In this document: in pieces, positions 46,082 to 59,295 of the stretch
How positions within the stretch are numbered: position 1 is the stretch's first letter
How the letters are laid out: each line of letters begins with the position of its first letter
Assembly: GCA_963932145.1 (NCBI GenBank)
Contig: OZ010580.1
Span: 30,579,585-30,643,584, forward strand
Source of the DNA: Acanthosepion lycidas
Taxonomy: Eukaryota > Mollusca > Cephalopoda > Sepiida > Sepiidae
DNA: 64,000 nucleotides
Reading direction: 5' to 3'
The notes under the pieces: generated by a model
What the model saw: the letters and a program-made list of their open reading frames with translations, nothing else
Told to the model about the DNA's origin: nothing
The model's database searches: none
Program-made: the position numbers and the translations under genes

Positions 46082-46115
<34 letters not shown>
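46041..46115. repeat. (GT)n(TA)n microsatellite
   Basis: GT units, TA units, a 12-base interruption (GACAGCTGCATG) and about 16 further TA units. Confidence 0.95.
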
Positions 46116-46117
<2 letters not shown>

Positions 46118-46868
46118 CAATGTTAACAATTATCTGGAAAGCTATTTTAAATCAGGTACTATGAAATATCCTTTGCTTGTTATCAATCCAGTCTGATGTT
46201 ATTCCTAAAATGAAAATGGTTGAATAGGAGATGTATTATTCATTATGTAAATAGTTCTAAGGGTCATGATATCCACAGTGTCTTAAAAATTCTTCATTCA
46301 TAAGAGTTAGTCAAGGCAGTGTTCAGGAAGGTTCAGAGAAACTGAATATTTTTTGAAAGTCAAGTAAAACATTGGATTCTTTGTTTCATGCAGATATCCC
46401 AGTTTGCATCATCTGTGGAATGCCTAAGCCAAGAAGCAGGTGCTTGGCACACACCAGTTCAATTCATAATTCCTCTGATATTAAAGATCAGACAGGAATA
46501 ACAACTTACATCAGATATACATAATGGTATTTATATTACATCTGTTCCTGGGGTAGGCCAATTTTTTGGCATGATAGATGCATAAAATCATTCTATTATA
46601 TATGTGTTTGTGTTTAGGGTTAATGTGTTGGGATTTCCATGCAGCTGTCATGAGTTTAAATATCAACATTTTCTAAGATATTTTTTTAATACAAGTTTTC
46701 ATTTTTAAACATTTATGTATTTATCACGTTAAGCAGGAATAAGAAAGTAGTATAAGCATAAAATTGAGAAACATCATTCAAAAAGCTTTCTGGTGACCTA
46801 TATATATATATATATATAAATATAATTAATACAAATAGAATTTTTTACTTAGGTAATTGATGTTATTG

Positions 46869-46946
46869 AGTCTGGAGTTTCATAGACGAACAATTTGGTA
46901 ATCTTTCTGGCCACTCATCAGGAGGTTTCATAAACTGACTGCAGAT
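46869..46946 (-). ncRNA. Candidate hammerhead ribozyme motif
   Basis: Minus strand, 5' to 3': ATCTGCAG (46946-46939), TC as cleavage dinucleotide, hairpin GTTT-ATG-AAAC (46935-46925), CTGATGA (46921-46915), GTGG (46914-46911), a 25-base loop region, CTAT (46885-46882), GAAA (46881-46878), then CTCCAGACT (46877-46869). The last strand pairs with the first at about seven of nine positions (stem III). GUGG/CUAU gives stem II with two G-U pairs, and GUUU/AAAC gives stem I. Both conserved boxes are exact. Folding was done by eye, so activity is unproven. Confidence 0.5.
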
Positions 46947-49900
46947 TTTCTCATTTTCGTTATTTTTATATCAAGTTAAAAATTAATTTACGTGCTACTT
47001 ATTAGTGTGAGGCTGAATTTTTCCTCTTTGTGTATGTGTATGCATGCATTACTAGCTAATAGTGATAGGATGAATGATATTTGTAAAATATTACTTGTAG
47101 AAAATATACCTATTTGGGTTATATACTTATAATTTTTAATAATATAGTGCAAGTTCTGCAATTCTCAATACAGGAAAACTTGGTAATGAATTATAAGCTT
47201 CAGTGAAAAGAAGGGACAATGGTTTTTATGCATTGTTTAAGCTGTGTTGCTGTAATACAAATACTTATTATAATCACTTTAACTATGCAAAATACCAAAA
47301 TAAATTATTTATAAATTATGAAATTTTTCAAGGGTAGACTGAAGAAAGGATTTGCTCATTAAGATTTGATGTCACTTGAACTACAGTTGAGTGTTAATTT
47401 TAAACTTAAGAAATACATTATCTGTTATAAAAATCATCTTCCTGAGTATTCTTTATTGGAATTAATGATCATGATAATATTAGCCATTTCCTTATAGGTA
47501 GACATTCAAATTTCATTTATCAAGCAGACATTGCTGCTTTACATATAAACAATTTATTGTTATTGCTCTTTCCAGTATTGATGGGAACTTCCTTCTTAAC
47601 CATTTGTTTGAAGTAGTGTGGAATATCAACATCTTGATTATGTCATTATTTTCTTTTCAAGTTACATGTGCTGTCCATTTTAGTTATTTTGTTTTTTAAT
47701 TTTTAATTAAAAAAATGACAGGGATAAAAAAATTAAACCATTCTGATTGTTCAGTTGAATTTCAATTTTCAGTTTTACTAGACATAAACTGCTTTTATCT
47801 GTTGCAATGGTCTGTAATTTTTACTTTGAGAGAAATTTGAGAATAGACAGCGAAATAAAAACAATAAAAGTAGAACTATAAGTTACTTATTATTTAAATT
47901 TTCTGTCAGAATCCTTTTTCAAATAGTAAAAGGACTGAAGTATTCAATGAAGAAAGAAAATAAAATTAAGAAGAAATCATAAGAGACAACGGTAGGGAAG
48001 AAAAAAGAACAGAAGTCAATAATGCAAATAGTAAGGATAATATAAGGGAAATAACTTGCTTGGACATAGACTTAAAAGCCTACTTTTTCTTTGAGTGCTT
48101 TGTTTTTTTCTTTTTGTACATAAGTTGAAACAGATTTCCTCATCTTTCTAAATGATACTCTTTTCTTTCACAAAACAAATGGTACCTTCCAACAATGTTA
48201 AAGAAGAGGAAGTAGACAAACAAAAAAGCCTGAATATGATTTAAGAAGTACTGTGTCATGAGATCCAATGGTTTGAAAAAAACAAAAAAACAAAACAACA
48301 AACAGCAACAGTTTAGCGTAACTCTGATGGCAATAAAGTGACCAGTTTCAGTAGGCAAGAACACTGTCTACTACCACACCTGCTTCTTGCTGCAAGCACT
48401 CTAACTGGCTGCTGATATCTGACATTTTGTATGGATTTTCATTGGGGACAGTTCACAGATTGTGTAACGACACCCGAGGTCATCCATCACAGTTGACAAA
48501 AGAAACTGTCAGAACAAATCAATTTCCAAAGCAGAAGTGAAAAAAGGAGAAAGAAAAAATTGGCACAAGAAACCACAGAATTGAAGTTGTTTTATTAAAA
48601 TTCTGATTTGCAGTGTTTACTCCAATCAAGAGAAGTAAATGTGAAGGAAAATTTTTTGACTGTGAAACATTAGTAAGAAATCACTTCCAGCAACCATGAA
48701 ACTTGTAACAGATACAAGTCAGAGATTTGGGCAAAATACAAGAAAGATGAAGTTTATCTATTCTTGATCTGATATACAAAGAAGATCAATCAAAAAACAG
48801 AAGAAAGAAAAAGTAAGTTTTTCTTACTTTTTTTTTTTAACAGTACACAAAACTTATAAACTTTGATAGAAAAAATTCAATTATCCGGTAGCAAATATTC
48901 CTAACATTTTAAAAAAAACTAGAACCATGTTGTCTTTGTGCTTCTGTTGATAGAGGCTCAATAGCATTCTTTTTTCATTGTATTCAACTTTTAAAGCATA
49001 AATCACATCAAAATAAATATGTAACTCTACATTGTCTAGCAAATGTTCCCTCTCTGTTTTATTCTTTTCCCCTTCTTTCTTTCACCATTGTTTTTTTGTT
49101 ACTTGTTGAATTACTGAACTTGAATAAAAACTTAAAATTCTTGCATAAATATCTTATGCATTCAAGTAATAATGAAATTAATCAGAAATGACTGATATCT
49201 TGATAATTAAAAAAATCATCTAATTTGAGTTACTTTATTAACTGATAACCAGCATAACCATCCTTAAATTGTCTACCAGTTAGACAATTCAAGAGAATAG
49301 TAAAATCCTTATGTGGTTAAACATAAAACTCTGAAAGTGACTAAAATCAAAATTGATTTACACAGGTAAATTATTGCAAACACACAGAACATATGGCCTG
49401 GAAATCTATCTGCTGATTTTAACCTTAGGGTTATCTAGATGGACATACTCTCCATTATTCTCTGGTCAAAGAAAATTTCAGAAGCCTATGACTTTATAAA
49501 TGTCTTTGATCTTGGCATTAATAAGATAGATGATAGAATTTTAATCAGTTTACATGACCAAGAGGGTTTAATGTGTCTGTCATACATTTCAGTTTGTGGA
49601 CACCTTCAAGCAAGCTTTCTTTAACGAAAGCAAATCAGATTTCTGAACATCCAAGTTGACTCTTGTATGATATGTGCAAACTGTTTCAGCTTCTGTGAAC
49701 AATTGAAAGATAAGGAATCTATTTTGGTAAAAGCACCAGAAATCATATCTGGTCAAGTGATTTTCATATTCAATTAATATTTAATCAAGACAATGTTGCT
49801 TGTTTGAGATAGGATCACATCATTTCTTGTTCAGAAATTAGCTTAGCTAAGGAAATGACACAATTCTAATAAAAGGAAATGTCCTCTTATTGCAATTATT

Positions 49901-51329
49901 TTTCAACATACTCTCATTCCTTCTTAATTCATCTAATTCAGCAATTATTAACTGATCACATTAGTGAATTTCAATTTGAAATTTATCTTATAACTGTATT
50001 AGACAGCAAACTTATTGATATGCCCTTGTATATGCCAAACAAATAAGAAAAACCTAAATGAAGTAAGTTTTAAACCTAAGGCATTTGGCTTTAAAATAGT
50101 TTTTAAAAAGTAGGACTTTATTTAAAAGGGACTAATAATTTTTTTTTTTTTATATAAAATCTAGTCAATCTGAACCACTTGAACATGTAGACAAGCCAAT
50201 ATGCACACATCTATAATTATGCACTGACAGGAAATGCTGAAAATGTGGGAATGCTGTAATTTTAAACTTTTAAATTAAAAAAAAATTCTGTGCCTATAGT
50301 CTAGCCAATTTCATTCAGTTTCCTTATGTTTTTGTTTTTATCACTTTTATTATTGAGTATCCCAGACTGTGATAATAGAAAATCTGCCAAGAAAGATGAA
50401 ATGTTGTAAAAACAGATGCAAATTTACTGTGGATGATCTAGTGATCAAAGTATTTTCTATACACTTTCACCGTAGTATATTGATTTTTCTCTTAATTAAA
50501 CAGGATTTTTTAAATCAAAACTGGTCAGACTCATTACAGTGAGCAATTGATATATAGAGTGTATTACTTTGTAAAAGATCTCTTTTTTGTTCATATAATC
50601 TTTTATTTAAATTCCTCAAGGGTTCTCCTATATATTACTTGTGACAATTATTGTAGGTGATAGAGTAAATTCCTCTTTCAAATTTAATTTATCATTATTT
50701 TGTTTTGTATTAAGTGTTTTATTGTTTTAGAAGTAGTTATAAAAAAATTGATGTTAAGTTTAAATCAATTTCAAATTTTCAATTGTAGCTGTAATAGAGT
50801 GGGGGGGGGGGTAATGTAATATATCTTAATTCCTTGGATTCTCCTGAATTTGCATTGAATATGAAATAATTAGGGTATTGGAGGAGCCTAAAAGTATTTT
50901 CAATGGATTTGTAAATACTGAATGCTACAAATTCTTAGTGGTCTTAAATAGAACCTGATAATTATTCAAGATTTTATTTTGTTGTTATGGTCAGAAATTT
51001 ATGAGGTCATTTTTATTGGCTGATTTGTGATGGATACTTAGTTTTAGATCATTGGCAGTATGGTTTAACATAATATCTAGGGAAGATAATTTATTTATTT
51101 TAGTTTTGCAAATCAATTCTATAATACAGTCAACTTTTTTTAGTTATCAAGGTCAGGTAATGTTGTTTTACAGAGGATATATTAATAGAGCATCAACAAC
51201 ATATCAGAAATGTGTTGATTGTTTAGGCAAAATACTCTGAAAAGGACCATATTCAAGAAACTAAATATAAGCTAAAACTCCACTAAAGTGAACTCATTGG
51301 TGATTCAAATTTTCATTTAAAAAATTGCT
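46947..51329. other. AT-rich stretch, no gene or element seen
   Basis: More than 4 kb without recognisable repeats. ORFs at 48140-48364 (minus), 49439-49624 and 51052-51240 (plus) have no motifs. A G-run lies at 50802-50811. Confidence 0.45.
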
Positions 51330-52815
51330 ACAGGTGAAATTTGTGTCATACCCAAAATGGTTTATGTTCTATTTAAATTGTATAATAAATGTCTCACTGC
51401 CTCTTACTTTCCTGCTTGTTGGAAATTCTCATCTGTCCGTCCAGTCTTTAAGAACTCAGATGATGAACCATCCAACCCTTCCAACTATTGGCCTATTAGC
51501 CTTCAATCTATTTTTGGTAAACTATTAGAGGTCTTAATCAATGTTGAATTGGTTAAGCATCGCACTTCACAGTCTTCTTTCAGACAAGCAATATGGATTT
51601 TGTTTCTCTAAATCAACTGATGATGTATTGATGATCATCAAGGAAATAGTCTATCAAGCATTAGATAAGAATGGTGAAGCTAAGATTGTTATTTGGACAT
51701 CTCAAAAGCATTTGACAGGGTGTAGTATACAGATCTTCCCCACAAGTTGAAAAGTTAGTGTCTCTGGACAAATTTTTACTTGATCCAGTCTCTCTCATCA
51801 AATTGTGAAATGAAAGTTATCCTAAATGGCCACTACTCTAAATCCTTTAGGTGGCCCCCAGGCCTCTATCCATGGTTCTACTTTGTTTTAAATTTTCATT
51901 AATGACTTTCCTGATAGTATCAGCTCTCAATTTGGTATCTATGCATATGACACAACCATTTACTCTTGTCTCGATAATAAGTCTGATCAGTTCAATAAGG
52001 TCAAATTGGCAGCTGATGTCATAAACAACTGGGACAAAGAATTACTTGTTAATTTTGATCCCTCCAAAACTAAACTGCTTTCTATTAATCATCTGAAAGA
52101 CCCCTTTTTGCTTTCTATCAGCATGGCTGATGCTAACCTCTAAGAAAGTGACTCATTGCAACTTCTTCGGCTAACATTCTCAGCCAACATGAAGTGGAAA
52201 GACTATATTGAATCCATTACTAGATCAGTTGCTAAGAGAGTTCACTGTATTGTGCTAGACAATTTTTTCTCCAAAATCTATAAGTCTATGATTTGCCCAT
52301 GCTTAGAATATTGCTGCCACTTGTGGTCCAATGATCTTGTGATATATTTAGAGAACCTTGATAAAATCCAAAGAAGAATCTGCAATATTATTGGTCCTGA
52401 CCTGGTATCTCACCTATGGTCACTTTCCCACAGCTGTAATGCCTTTGCCTTTTCTATAAACATTTTCAAGCTAATTGCTTGGATGAACTCTTCGCTATGG
52501 TACCTAGACTTTATGAATTTAAGCACATTACTAGACTGGTGATGAGGTCTCATCATTTTACAGTCGAGTTGGTTAGATATAACTGTAAGTTCTATGCTAA
52601 TAGTTTTCTTTCTCACACTTTTCCCTTGTGCAACTCTCTTTCAGTTCCATGCTTTCTAGACAACTTTAATCTTCAAAAATTTAAATGCAATGTCAGTCAC
52701 TATCTACTGTTTTCCTACTTCCTGATTAATTTTCTCTTATTCTCACTCCTTAGTAATGTTTCAGTTTTCTAATTCTTTCACACCTCATAGCCCTTGTGTT
52801 TTACTGCCTTGCTTT
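51330..52815 (+). mobile_element. Jockey/CR1-like LINE, copy F, full RT region
   Basis: Begins in the pre-RT segment (ICVIPKMVYVLFKLYNKCLT), then CWKFSSVRPVFKNSDDEPSN, YWPISLQSIFGKLLEVLINV, QYGFCFSKSTDDVLMIIKEI and YQALDKNGEAKIV. After a frameshift DISKAFDRV keeps the motif-A Asp. The catalytic box reads YAYD (51940-51951), the first Asp of YADD being lost to Tyr. C-terminal blocks follow: MKWKDYIESITRSVAKRVHC, CLEYCCHLWSNDL, LENLDKIQRRICNIIGPDLV and FLDNFNLQKFKCNVSHYLLF. The 3' UTR has TTTTACTGCCTTGCTTTGGG. Stops and shifts make it inactive. Confidence 0.85.
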
Positions 52816-52842
52816 GGGATAAACACAATTAAAATACATGAG

Positions 52843-52861
52843 AGAGAGAGAGAGAGAGAGG
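52843..52861. repeat. (GA)n microsatellite
   Basis: Nine GA units just after the 3' end of LINE copy F, probably at its tail. Confidence 0.9.
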
Positions 52862-53254
52862 TGTTGGAAGGAGGGTGCAGGCATGAGAATTCATATTAAA
52901 AATACTTAGTGTAAATGTTAACAAAAATTAGAATTTTGAAAATAAATTCTTGCATTAACGTAACAATCTATTTGATAAATATCATTTTGCTTAAAATTTT
53001 ACCAAAAGAATTGCATGTTTATGAATATATGAATGCATGAGAGAAGTTTCAAGATATTAGCATACAAGTTGAGAAGCATTATATATAATATAGTTGTTTT
53101 TTTTTTGTTTTGTCTGTGAAAACATAAATTAAAATATATATCTCAGTGCATGTATTTGTATCTTTCAAAAAAAACGTATATCCATTTTGAAACTTTCTCT
53201 GGAAGTAATTCAAGCAACTAGAACCAATTAGAACTGCATTTTCATACTCCCAGT

Positions 53255-53395
53255 GGCATTTCAGGATGAATTACTCTTCTATTGTTTTCACTCCTTAATA
53301 GAATTTGTCTTTTTTCTTATTCTTTCACATTCAGTAAACCTTGTGCCTTATTGGCTTTACTGTCTTGTATGGGGTGAATTGATTAAAAAAGACAA
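53255..53395 (+). mobile_element. Jockey/CR1-like LINE, copy G (3' UTR only)
   Basis: ACTCTTCTATTGTTTTCACT, then CCTTGTGCCTTATTGGCTTT and GTCTTGTATGGGGTGAATTG match the 3' UTR of copies C, D and F. The ORF 53253-53438 lies in it and is not a gene. Confidence 0.65.
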
Positions 53396-53469
53396 AAAAA
53401 GGCTAAGTCCAGATGACATTAGTAATACTAATGTATAAATATGAAAAGAAAGCAAGTTGAATTGAGCTA

Positions 53470-53511
53470 CACACTGTGAAAGTGTGTATAGATTTTTTGA
53501 GACACCCTATA
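53470..53511. repeat. Possible single mariner end
   Basis: CACTGTGAAAGTGTGTATAG followed by ATTTTTTGAGACACCCTATA looks, in inverse, like a mariner end opening with GGTGTCTCAAAAAATC. No partner end was found nearby. The Tc1 element has inserted at the TA right beside it. Confidence 0.35.
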
Positions 53512-53513
53512 TA

Positions 53514-55039
53514 CAGTGGGGGGAAATAAATATTCGTACACATGAAAAATTGTATTTTTATAAATGTTGCTACTAAACCTTAGCCTCAACTAAAACAAAT
53601 TTTGATACATTTTATTAAAAAATAGTAATAAACTTAATTAATTCTTATTCTAACAGAAATTAATGCATTTTTTTCATTTTAACTGATGAAAAAAGTATTT
53701 GTACAATACAAAAAAAAGCATATTAATTTAATACTTTGTGGAATATCCTTTGAGTTCAACAGCTACCGGTCTATTCCTGTATGTCTCAACTAATGATTTG
53801 CACACATTGAGTGGTATTTTGTCCCATTCTTCTTGGCATATTGTCTTCAAATTCTTGATATTTGTTGGTGCTCTTTTCCCAATTTGAATTCTCAAATATC
53901 ACCATAAATTCTTGATTGGGTTCAAGTCTGGGGACTGACTTGGCCATTGCAAGACGTCAACGTTACTTTCAGCTAACCATTTCCTTGTAGATCTAGGGGT
54001 ATGCTTAGGATCATTATCCAGTTGGAAAACCCAATCAGGAGGTAGCCGAAGTCTCTCAACAGAATGCATTAAATTGGTAGCTTTCGGCATTCATCTTGCC
54101 ATCTATTATTGATATTCTGCCAACACCTTTTGCAGAAAAACAGCCCCAGCTCATGATATTGCCACCACCAAACTTTACAGTTAGCAACATGTTCTTTGGT
54201 AAGTAGGCTTCACCGTCCTTCCTCCACACATGATTTCGATCATTATGACCAAACAACTCTATTTTAGTTTCATCTGTCCATAGTACTTTTTCCCAAAACA
54301 AATATTCTTTATCCTTATGCTCTCTAATGAATTTTAGCCTAGCATCTCTGTGTCATTTCAAGAGGAGTGGAGTCTTCCTTGGGATGTGTGATTTCAGACT
54401 GTTTTTGTGTAGTTCATTACTTATTGTACATTTGGTTACTTTAATCCCTAATGCATGCAGATGTTCCTGCAGCTCTTTTTGGGTAACCTGTGGATTTTGT
54501 TGGATCTGGCGTCCTAATATCTTTGCTGATTTTTTAGGAAATCTTCCTCAGAGCATCTGTTCATCTTTGGTTTTCAACACTGTTATGAGTTTTAAACCTT
54601 GCAATGAATGAAGTAATTGTAGTAAAAGGAATATTCAGGTTGTTAGAAATCATTCTGTAACTGTTCCCATCTTTCCAAAGAGACAAAATGTGTTGTTTTT
54701 GTGAAATAGTCAATTCTTTACCTTTAGGCAATATTCGAACCTTCTTGTAAGACTAGAAATTGCAGAATGCTCTGATAATGGCTAATAGCATTAACTATAA
54801 TTACTGATAACATTACTGGAACATTCTAGAATATACTTTTTTTCATAATTAATTGATTATTTTATTCTAATAATTGATTTGTAGGAATACTTTTTTCACC
54901 AGTTAGAATTTTAAAAAATGCATTAATTTCTGTTAGAATGTCTTTATACATAAAATGTGCCGAGATTTGTTCTATTTAAGGCTTTTACATTTATAAAAAT
55001 ACAATTTTTCAAGTGTACGAATATTTATTTCCCCCACTG
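53514..55039 (-). mobile_element. Tc1-like DNA transposon, 1526 bp, both ends intact
   Basis: Inverted ends of about 55 bp begin CAGTGGGGGGAAATAAATAT on the left and the inverse of CAGTGGGGGAAATAAATATT on the right. TA flanks both (53512-53513 and 55040-55041). The transposase lies on the minus strand between the ends. Size and structure are those of a complete Tc1 element, and ends and target site are well preserved, so it is younger than the element at 34213. Confidence 0.95.
53728..54733 (-). pseudogene. Tc1-like transposase, nearly full length, inactivated
   Basis: From about 54733 on the minus strand: a helix-turn-helix start (ELTISQKQHILSLWKDG, YRMISNNLNIP), a stop, the second HTH (GRQIQQNPQVTQKELQEHLH), then FWEKVLWTDETKIELFGHN with the first Asp (54272-54274), GGGNIMSWGCFSAKGVGRIS, a frameshift after [25 protein letters not shown] with the second Asp (54016-54018), and [11 protein letters not shown], where the catalytic Glu has become Lys (53911-53913), 34 residues later. 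A stop follows LW. The C-terminus ends VELKGYSTKY at 53728. Two ORFs (53899-54090 and 54056-54301) are its best-preserved parts. Function is lost by the Glu-Lys change, stops and frameshifts. Confidence 0.9.
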
Positions 55040-55041
55040 TA

Positions 55042-58000
55042 TGTAGTCAACTGACTTAGACATATGTAAACCAAAGTATATTCAACAGTAGACTTGCAAC
55101 ATACTGCCATGTTGTATATTTGCATTTTTACTTTGAAAACAACAAATTAGTTTAAGTACAGATGTTTCCAGATATTTATGTAACATCAATGAAATAGATT
55201 AAGTAAACCAATCTGATATGCCACATCAAAAACACAAGAAATATGAGTGGTTTAATAATAGGGCAAAAATCCTGTATATATATCATAAAACACTTCTTGT
55301 GTTTACTTGTTTTCTGAGAAGAAAAGGATTTTTTCTATTCACTTTAATTGGATTGTAAAGATAGTTCTATTAAACCCTTAAGAAAATTTTGCTTCAAAAC
55401 ATTTCAGGAAAACACTGAACAATAACTTGCATGAATCTCTTTATCATAAAATATATTCACTTTTTAAAATTTAATTTGAATTATTGAATAGGATCTGAAG
55501 TATTGACATTGAATTTTTCTGAGAAAAAAGATTTTTTTCACTTAAATTGTAACTTTATGAAAAATTCATGAAAGATTATTACTGGAATAAACAAATCTAT
55601 GAATGTGATAGTACATGTTTCTTCATAATATTACATTAGAGAAAATATCTTTGTAAGCATATCTGTTCCATTAAAATGAATGTTTAAAACAATATTTGGA
55701 AAGTATTATTCATAGTCTACATACTGAAAGAATAAATACCACTAATAAACTGGTACTATTATTTACTTAACTGTTTGCTATGATAAACTCTAGCTCACTG
55801 TTAAAGCAAAGCTATCAATCAGAACTATTTCTTCAATCGAATTGTTTTTTAATAGGTAGAATCCAGGTCTTAAGCTTCAATCAACTCAAGTTGGCTATGC
55901 CCTCAGAATATACCTTCAAAGGGTCAGCAGATAGCTTGATCATTTTTCTAGAAGGAAACAATTCCACTAGAAAACCAAGTCAGTAGACATTACTCCTATC
56001 ATAGCCAATGCAAGTGTCTCATGCTAGCCCACTGATTCTTCAGTCACCCTTGATACAGGACTATATCTCAATTTTCATAAGACTAGTGTTCATATAAAAT
56101 ATAAATTTTATTGTAACCTAATTTCATACAGTAATGTATCATATGCAATATAGTTGAATAATTCAATTAGGGAAATTGAAAATAAATACTATTGAGTGTC
56201 ATTCCATCTTGAATAAATCAACAATATTCTGTGGCAATTTTTAACCTCAACTTGTGATTTTTCTGGTTAAAAAGTTGAATAATTTTAACACATTCAACAT
56301 TATGGATAAAAAGTAAGGAATTTTATATAGCGTTTTTTTTTTTACACTTAACCAAAGAAATTCACAAATTTTGATGAAAAAAAGGCCCCAGAATGATATC
56401 AAAATTTGCAAAAAAAGTTTATCTATTAATTGTCAGTTGTGCTGAGTTTAATTTGTAACTTATATAAATGTAGGTTACAAAGTATTGCCTGGGGCCCCCA
56501 AGCAGCCTTGCTGCTCATGTATTTGGGGTTCAGAGATAGTATGCATTGGCCCTGACTCCTATAATTTCTTATTAATATAAAATCTCTCGCATGTAAAATC
56601 CTATTTTAAAGGTTAAGTTTTGAAATATGCATGTGAAACTTTACCTTAAAACTTCAACAGTGCAAGCCTAATAATTAGCCCATTTTCTATAATTAGGGTA
56701 CTCTCCTAAATCTTCATTCACAAAGTCATTATATTGAATATTGCCAGTTGATCTGAGTTTGTTTACAAGTTTGATCTATTTTTAACACGACCAAGTTATA
56801 ATAAAATAAATCTGTTTTAATGACAATTGTAATCATCTTCTCTCTCCTTATTTAATTATTTTCATATGTTAAAGTCACATTTTGAATATTAGGCATAAAT
56901 TACATTTTTTTTGTTTTTTTTAATTTGCTTGTATATTGGTTCCTGGCATAAAACAGAAATAGTTAATCATTGACTTGAATAATTTTATCTTCTACTAAAA
57001 CAAAAATATTAAAATTCACAAGCTAAAAATGAATTATCTTTTAATTCTGATTTAGATCAATAAAAAAGTATAAGGAGAGTAGAAAAATATAGTAAATTTG
57101 ACATAATAAATTAACGTCTTACAAGAAACTTAACTTTCCTAGCATTTGATTGAAAGTTAGATTTTGTTTCTTACAGCTTTTTTCAATGTTCAGCCAACAA
57201 AAAGAATTGTTATAATCAAAAATTAAGATAATCACAAAGGCAGCATTGTCTGAAGCAATGTCACCATCTGCAGGTGACAGACAATACCAAATATTGGTCA
57301 TTATGCAAACTTGAGTGCTTTTTAGGAAATGCCTACTTCTATCACATTTAAAACTGACTACCATGAATATGCATTAATTTAGCCTACAAAAGCTTGTTAA
57401 AGTATGTTAATGAATAGAAATTCTAAAATCTTAAAAAAAAAGGTTAAGGGAATGTGTATTATCAAGAGTAAGCTGACAAAATAAAAAGAAATGCAAATTG
57501 ATTTTGTGAAGGAGAAAGAACAGAGGGAAAGCAGAGATTGTGATTTTTAAATACCTAGCCATCTAGGAACCACTGTCCAACCTAATGTAACCAACAAAAG
57601 TAACCACTGTCAAAGTAATCATAGTATTTGTCAAGCCTCATTGTTCACATCTCATTTCCAGTTAGAGTAAGCAGATCCATTAGTAGAAGAAATGAGTGGA
57701 CTATTGCCAATAATGGCACCAGAGTGATTAGTCAAGACCAATAAGAAATGATTCTAACAACCACAAACCATGATCTTTGGTTTTAGCTGTGGAACATTAA
57801 AGTTTCTATTTAAAGTTCAAAGAACAAGATAAAATGTCAGCCAGTACTTTGGGAAAATGAATCCCAGTTTGATTAGCACTGCCAATGGGGACAAGGTATT
57901 GAAAAGATATTTGGGGAAAACTGGTTGATACATTCTTGTTAAATTCACTATTGTTCTCTTGACTGTCCCAATGTCTTGTTCATTGAGTCTATTATTCTGA

Positions 58001-59295
58001 ATCTTCTACCCAGTGTGTTTTGACAGACAACTGTACTAACAGTTATGAAAATATATATTCTTCATTTTGACAACTATAAATGGGCTGAGAGAACAAGAAA
58101 GATAAGGACTTTGAGCAGATGAGAAGGAATTGCTGACTGATTGATTCTCTTGACCTTTTATCTGCTTGATTCATTGCTCTCTTGGTTGACTTGCCTTTTT
58201 CTGTTTTGTTTCATTAAAGTAGTCTTCAGCTTCATTTAGATTAAGAAAGATATTGTTATTTCAACTCAAGTTCAAACAACAAAAATAAATGACATATATA
58301 AAGAGTAACATAAAAAAATTCATATAGCTTAGACAAATTTTTTTCCATCTGACAATGAAAAAGTCGGTTCCAAATAATTTTTTTTTTTATCCATCATAAT
58401 TTTTAACTCGTGCATTTCTGGATTGTGAATGCTTGCACTCCAGTTAGAAATTGATAAACAAAACAATAAATTACAGTTGATACTTAATTTTATAATTGCT
58501 AAATGCATAAACACAAAGTATTCATTTTGTACTAACTGAAGTGAAAACTATTTGTAATAAAGTGGAATTGAAGAATTAAAACCTTTTGGCAGTGTTTGCA
58601 TAAAACAATAAAAGTGTACATTAACTAAGAAGTTTGTTCATCAGACAATTTCAAAAACATACTTGAATATCTGTTCAATAGACGCAATAGGATGGTTGAC
58701 TTTATTAATATTTCAATGATTATTTACATCATCTTCAGTATATTAATCATATAATGTTCTGAAGAAGAAAAGAATAAACCTCAAAATATTAAGAAAACTA
58801 ACCACCCTTTCTTTTCTGCTGATCAAATATTGATAACCTCCTGGTACATATGTGAATATATTTGCTTGTATTTGCCTGTGAAAAACATTATATTCACATC
58901 CATACACAAATGTTCAGTAAAACTGATTTCAAGGATCATATATCTTATTTAATTGCAATGTCTGAAAATAAAATTTACATCATCTGCAACTAGTCCAATA
59001 GATATTTAAATTATCATCTGCTTCAGAGTGATACATTATCATAAGGTTTATGCCATATGCCATATGCTTAGACAATAATGAGTCATAGCAAAAACATATC
59101 AAGAGAATAAAATTGAATCTTCTTTGATAATGCACAAAAGTTTGTGTTTTATAAAATAAGCTAAATTATTTATGAATTGTAAAAAATTTGAATAAAAGTA
59201 AATCATTTAAGAGAGATTTTCAAAAATATAGTATTAAATTCAAAATAAAGTTGTACATGGGAGAAATATATAAACAAGATATCATAGACTAATGG
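55042..59295. other. AT-rich stretch, no gene seen
   Basis: ORFs at 55780-55986 (plus), 57119-57364 and 58329-58514 (minus) have no motif. A short GC-rich spot with GGGGCCCCCA lies at about 56490-56530. No element was recognised. Confidence 0.45.
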
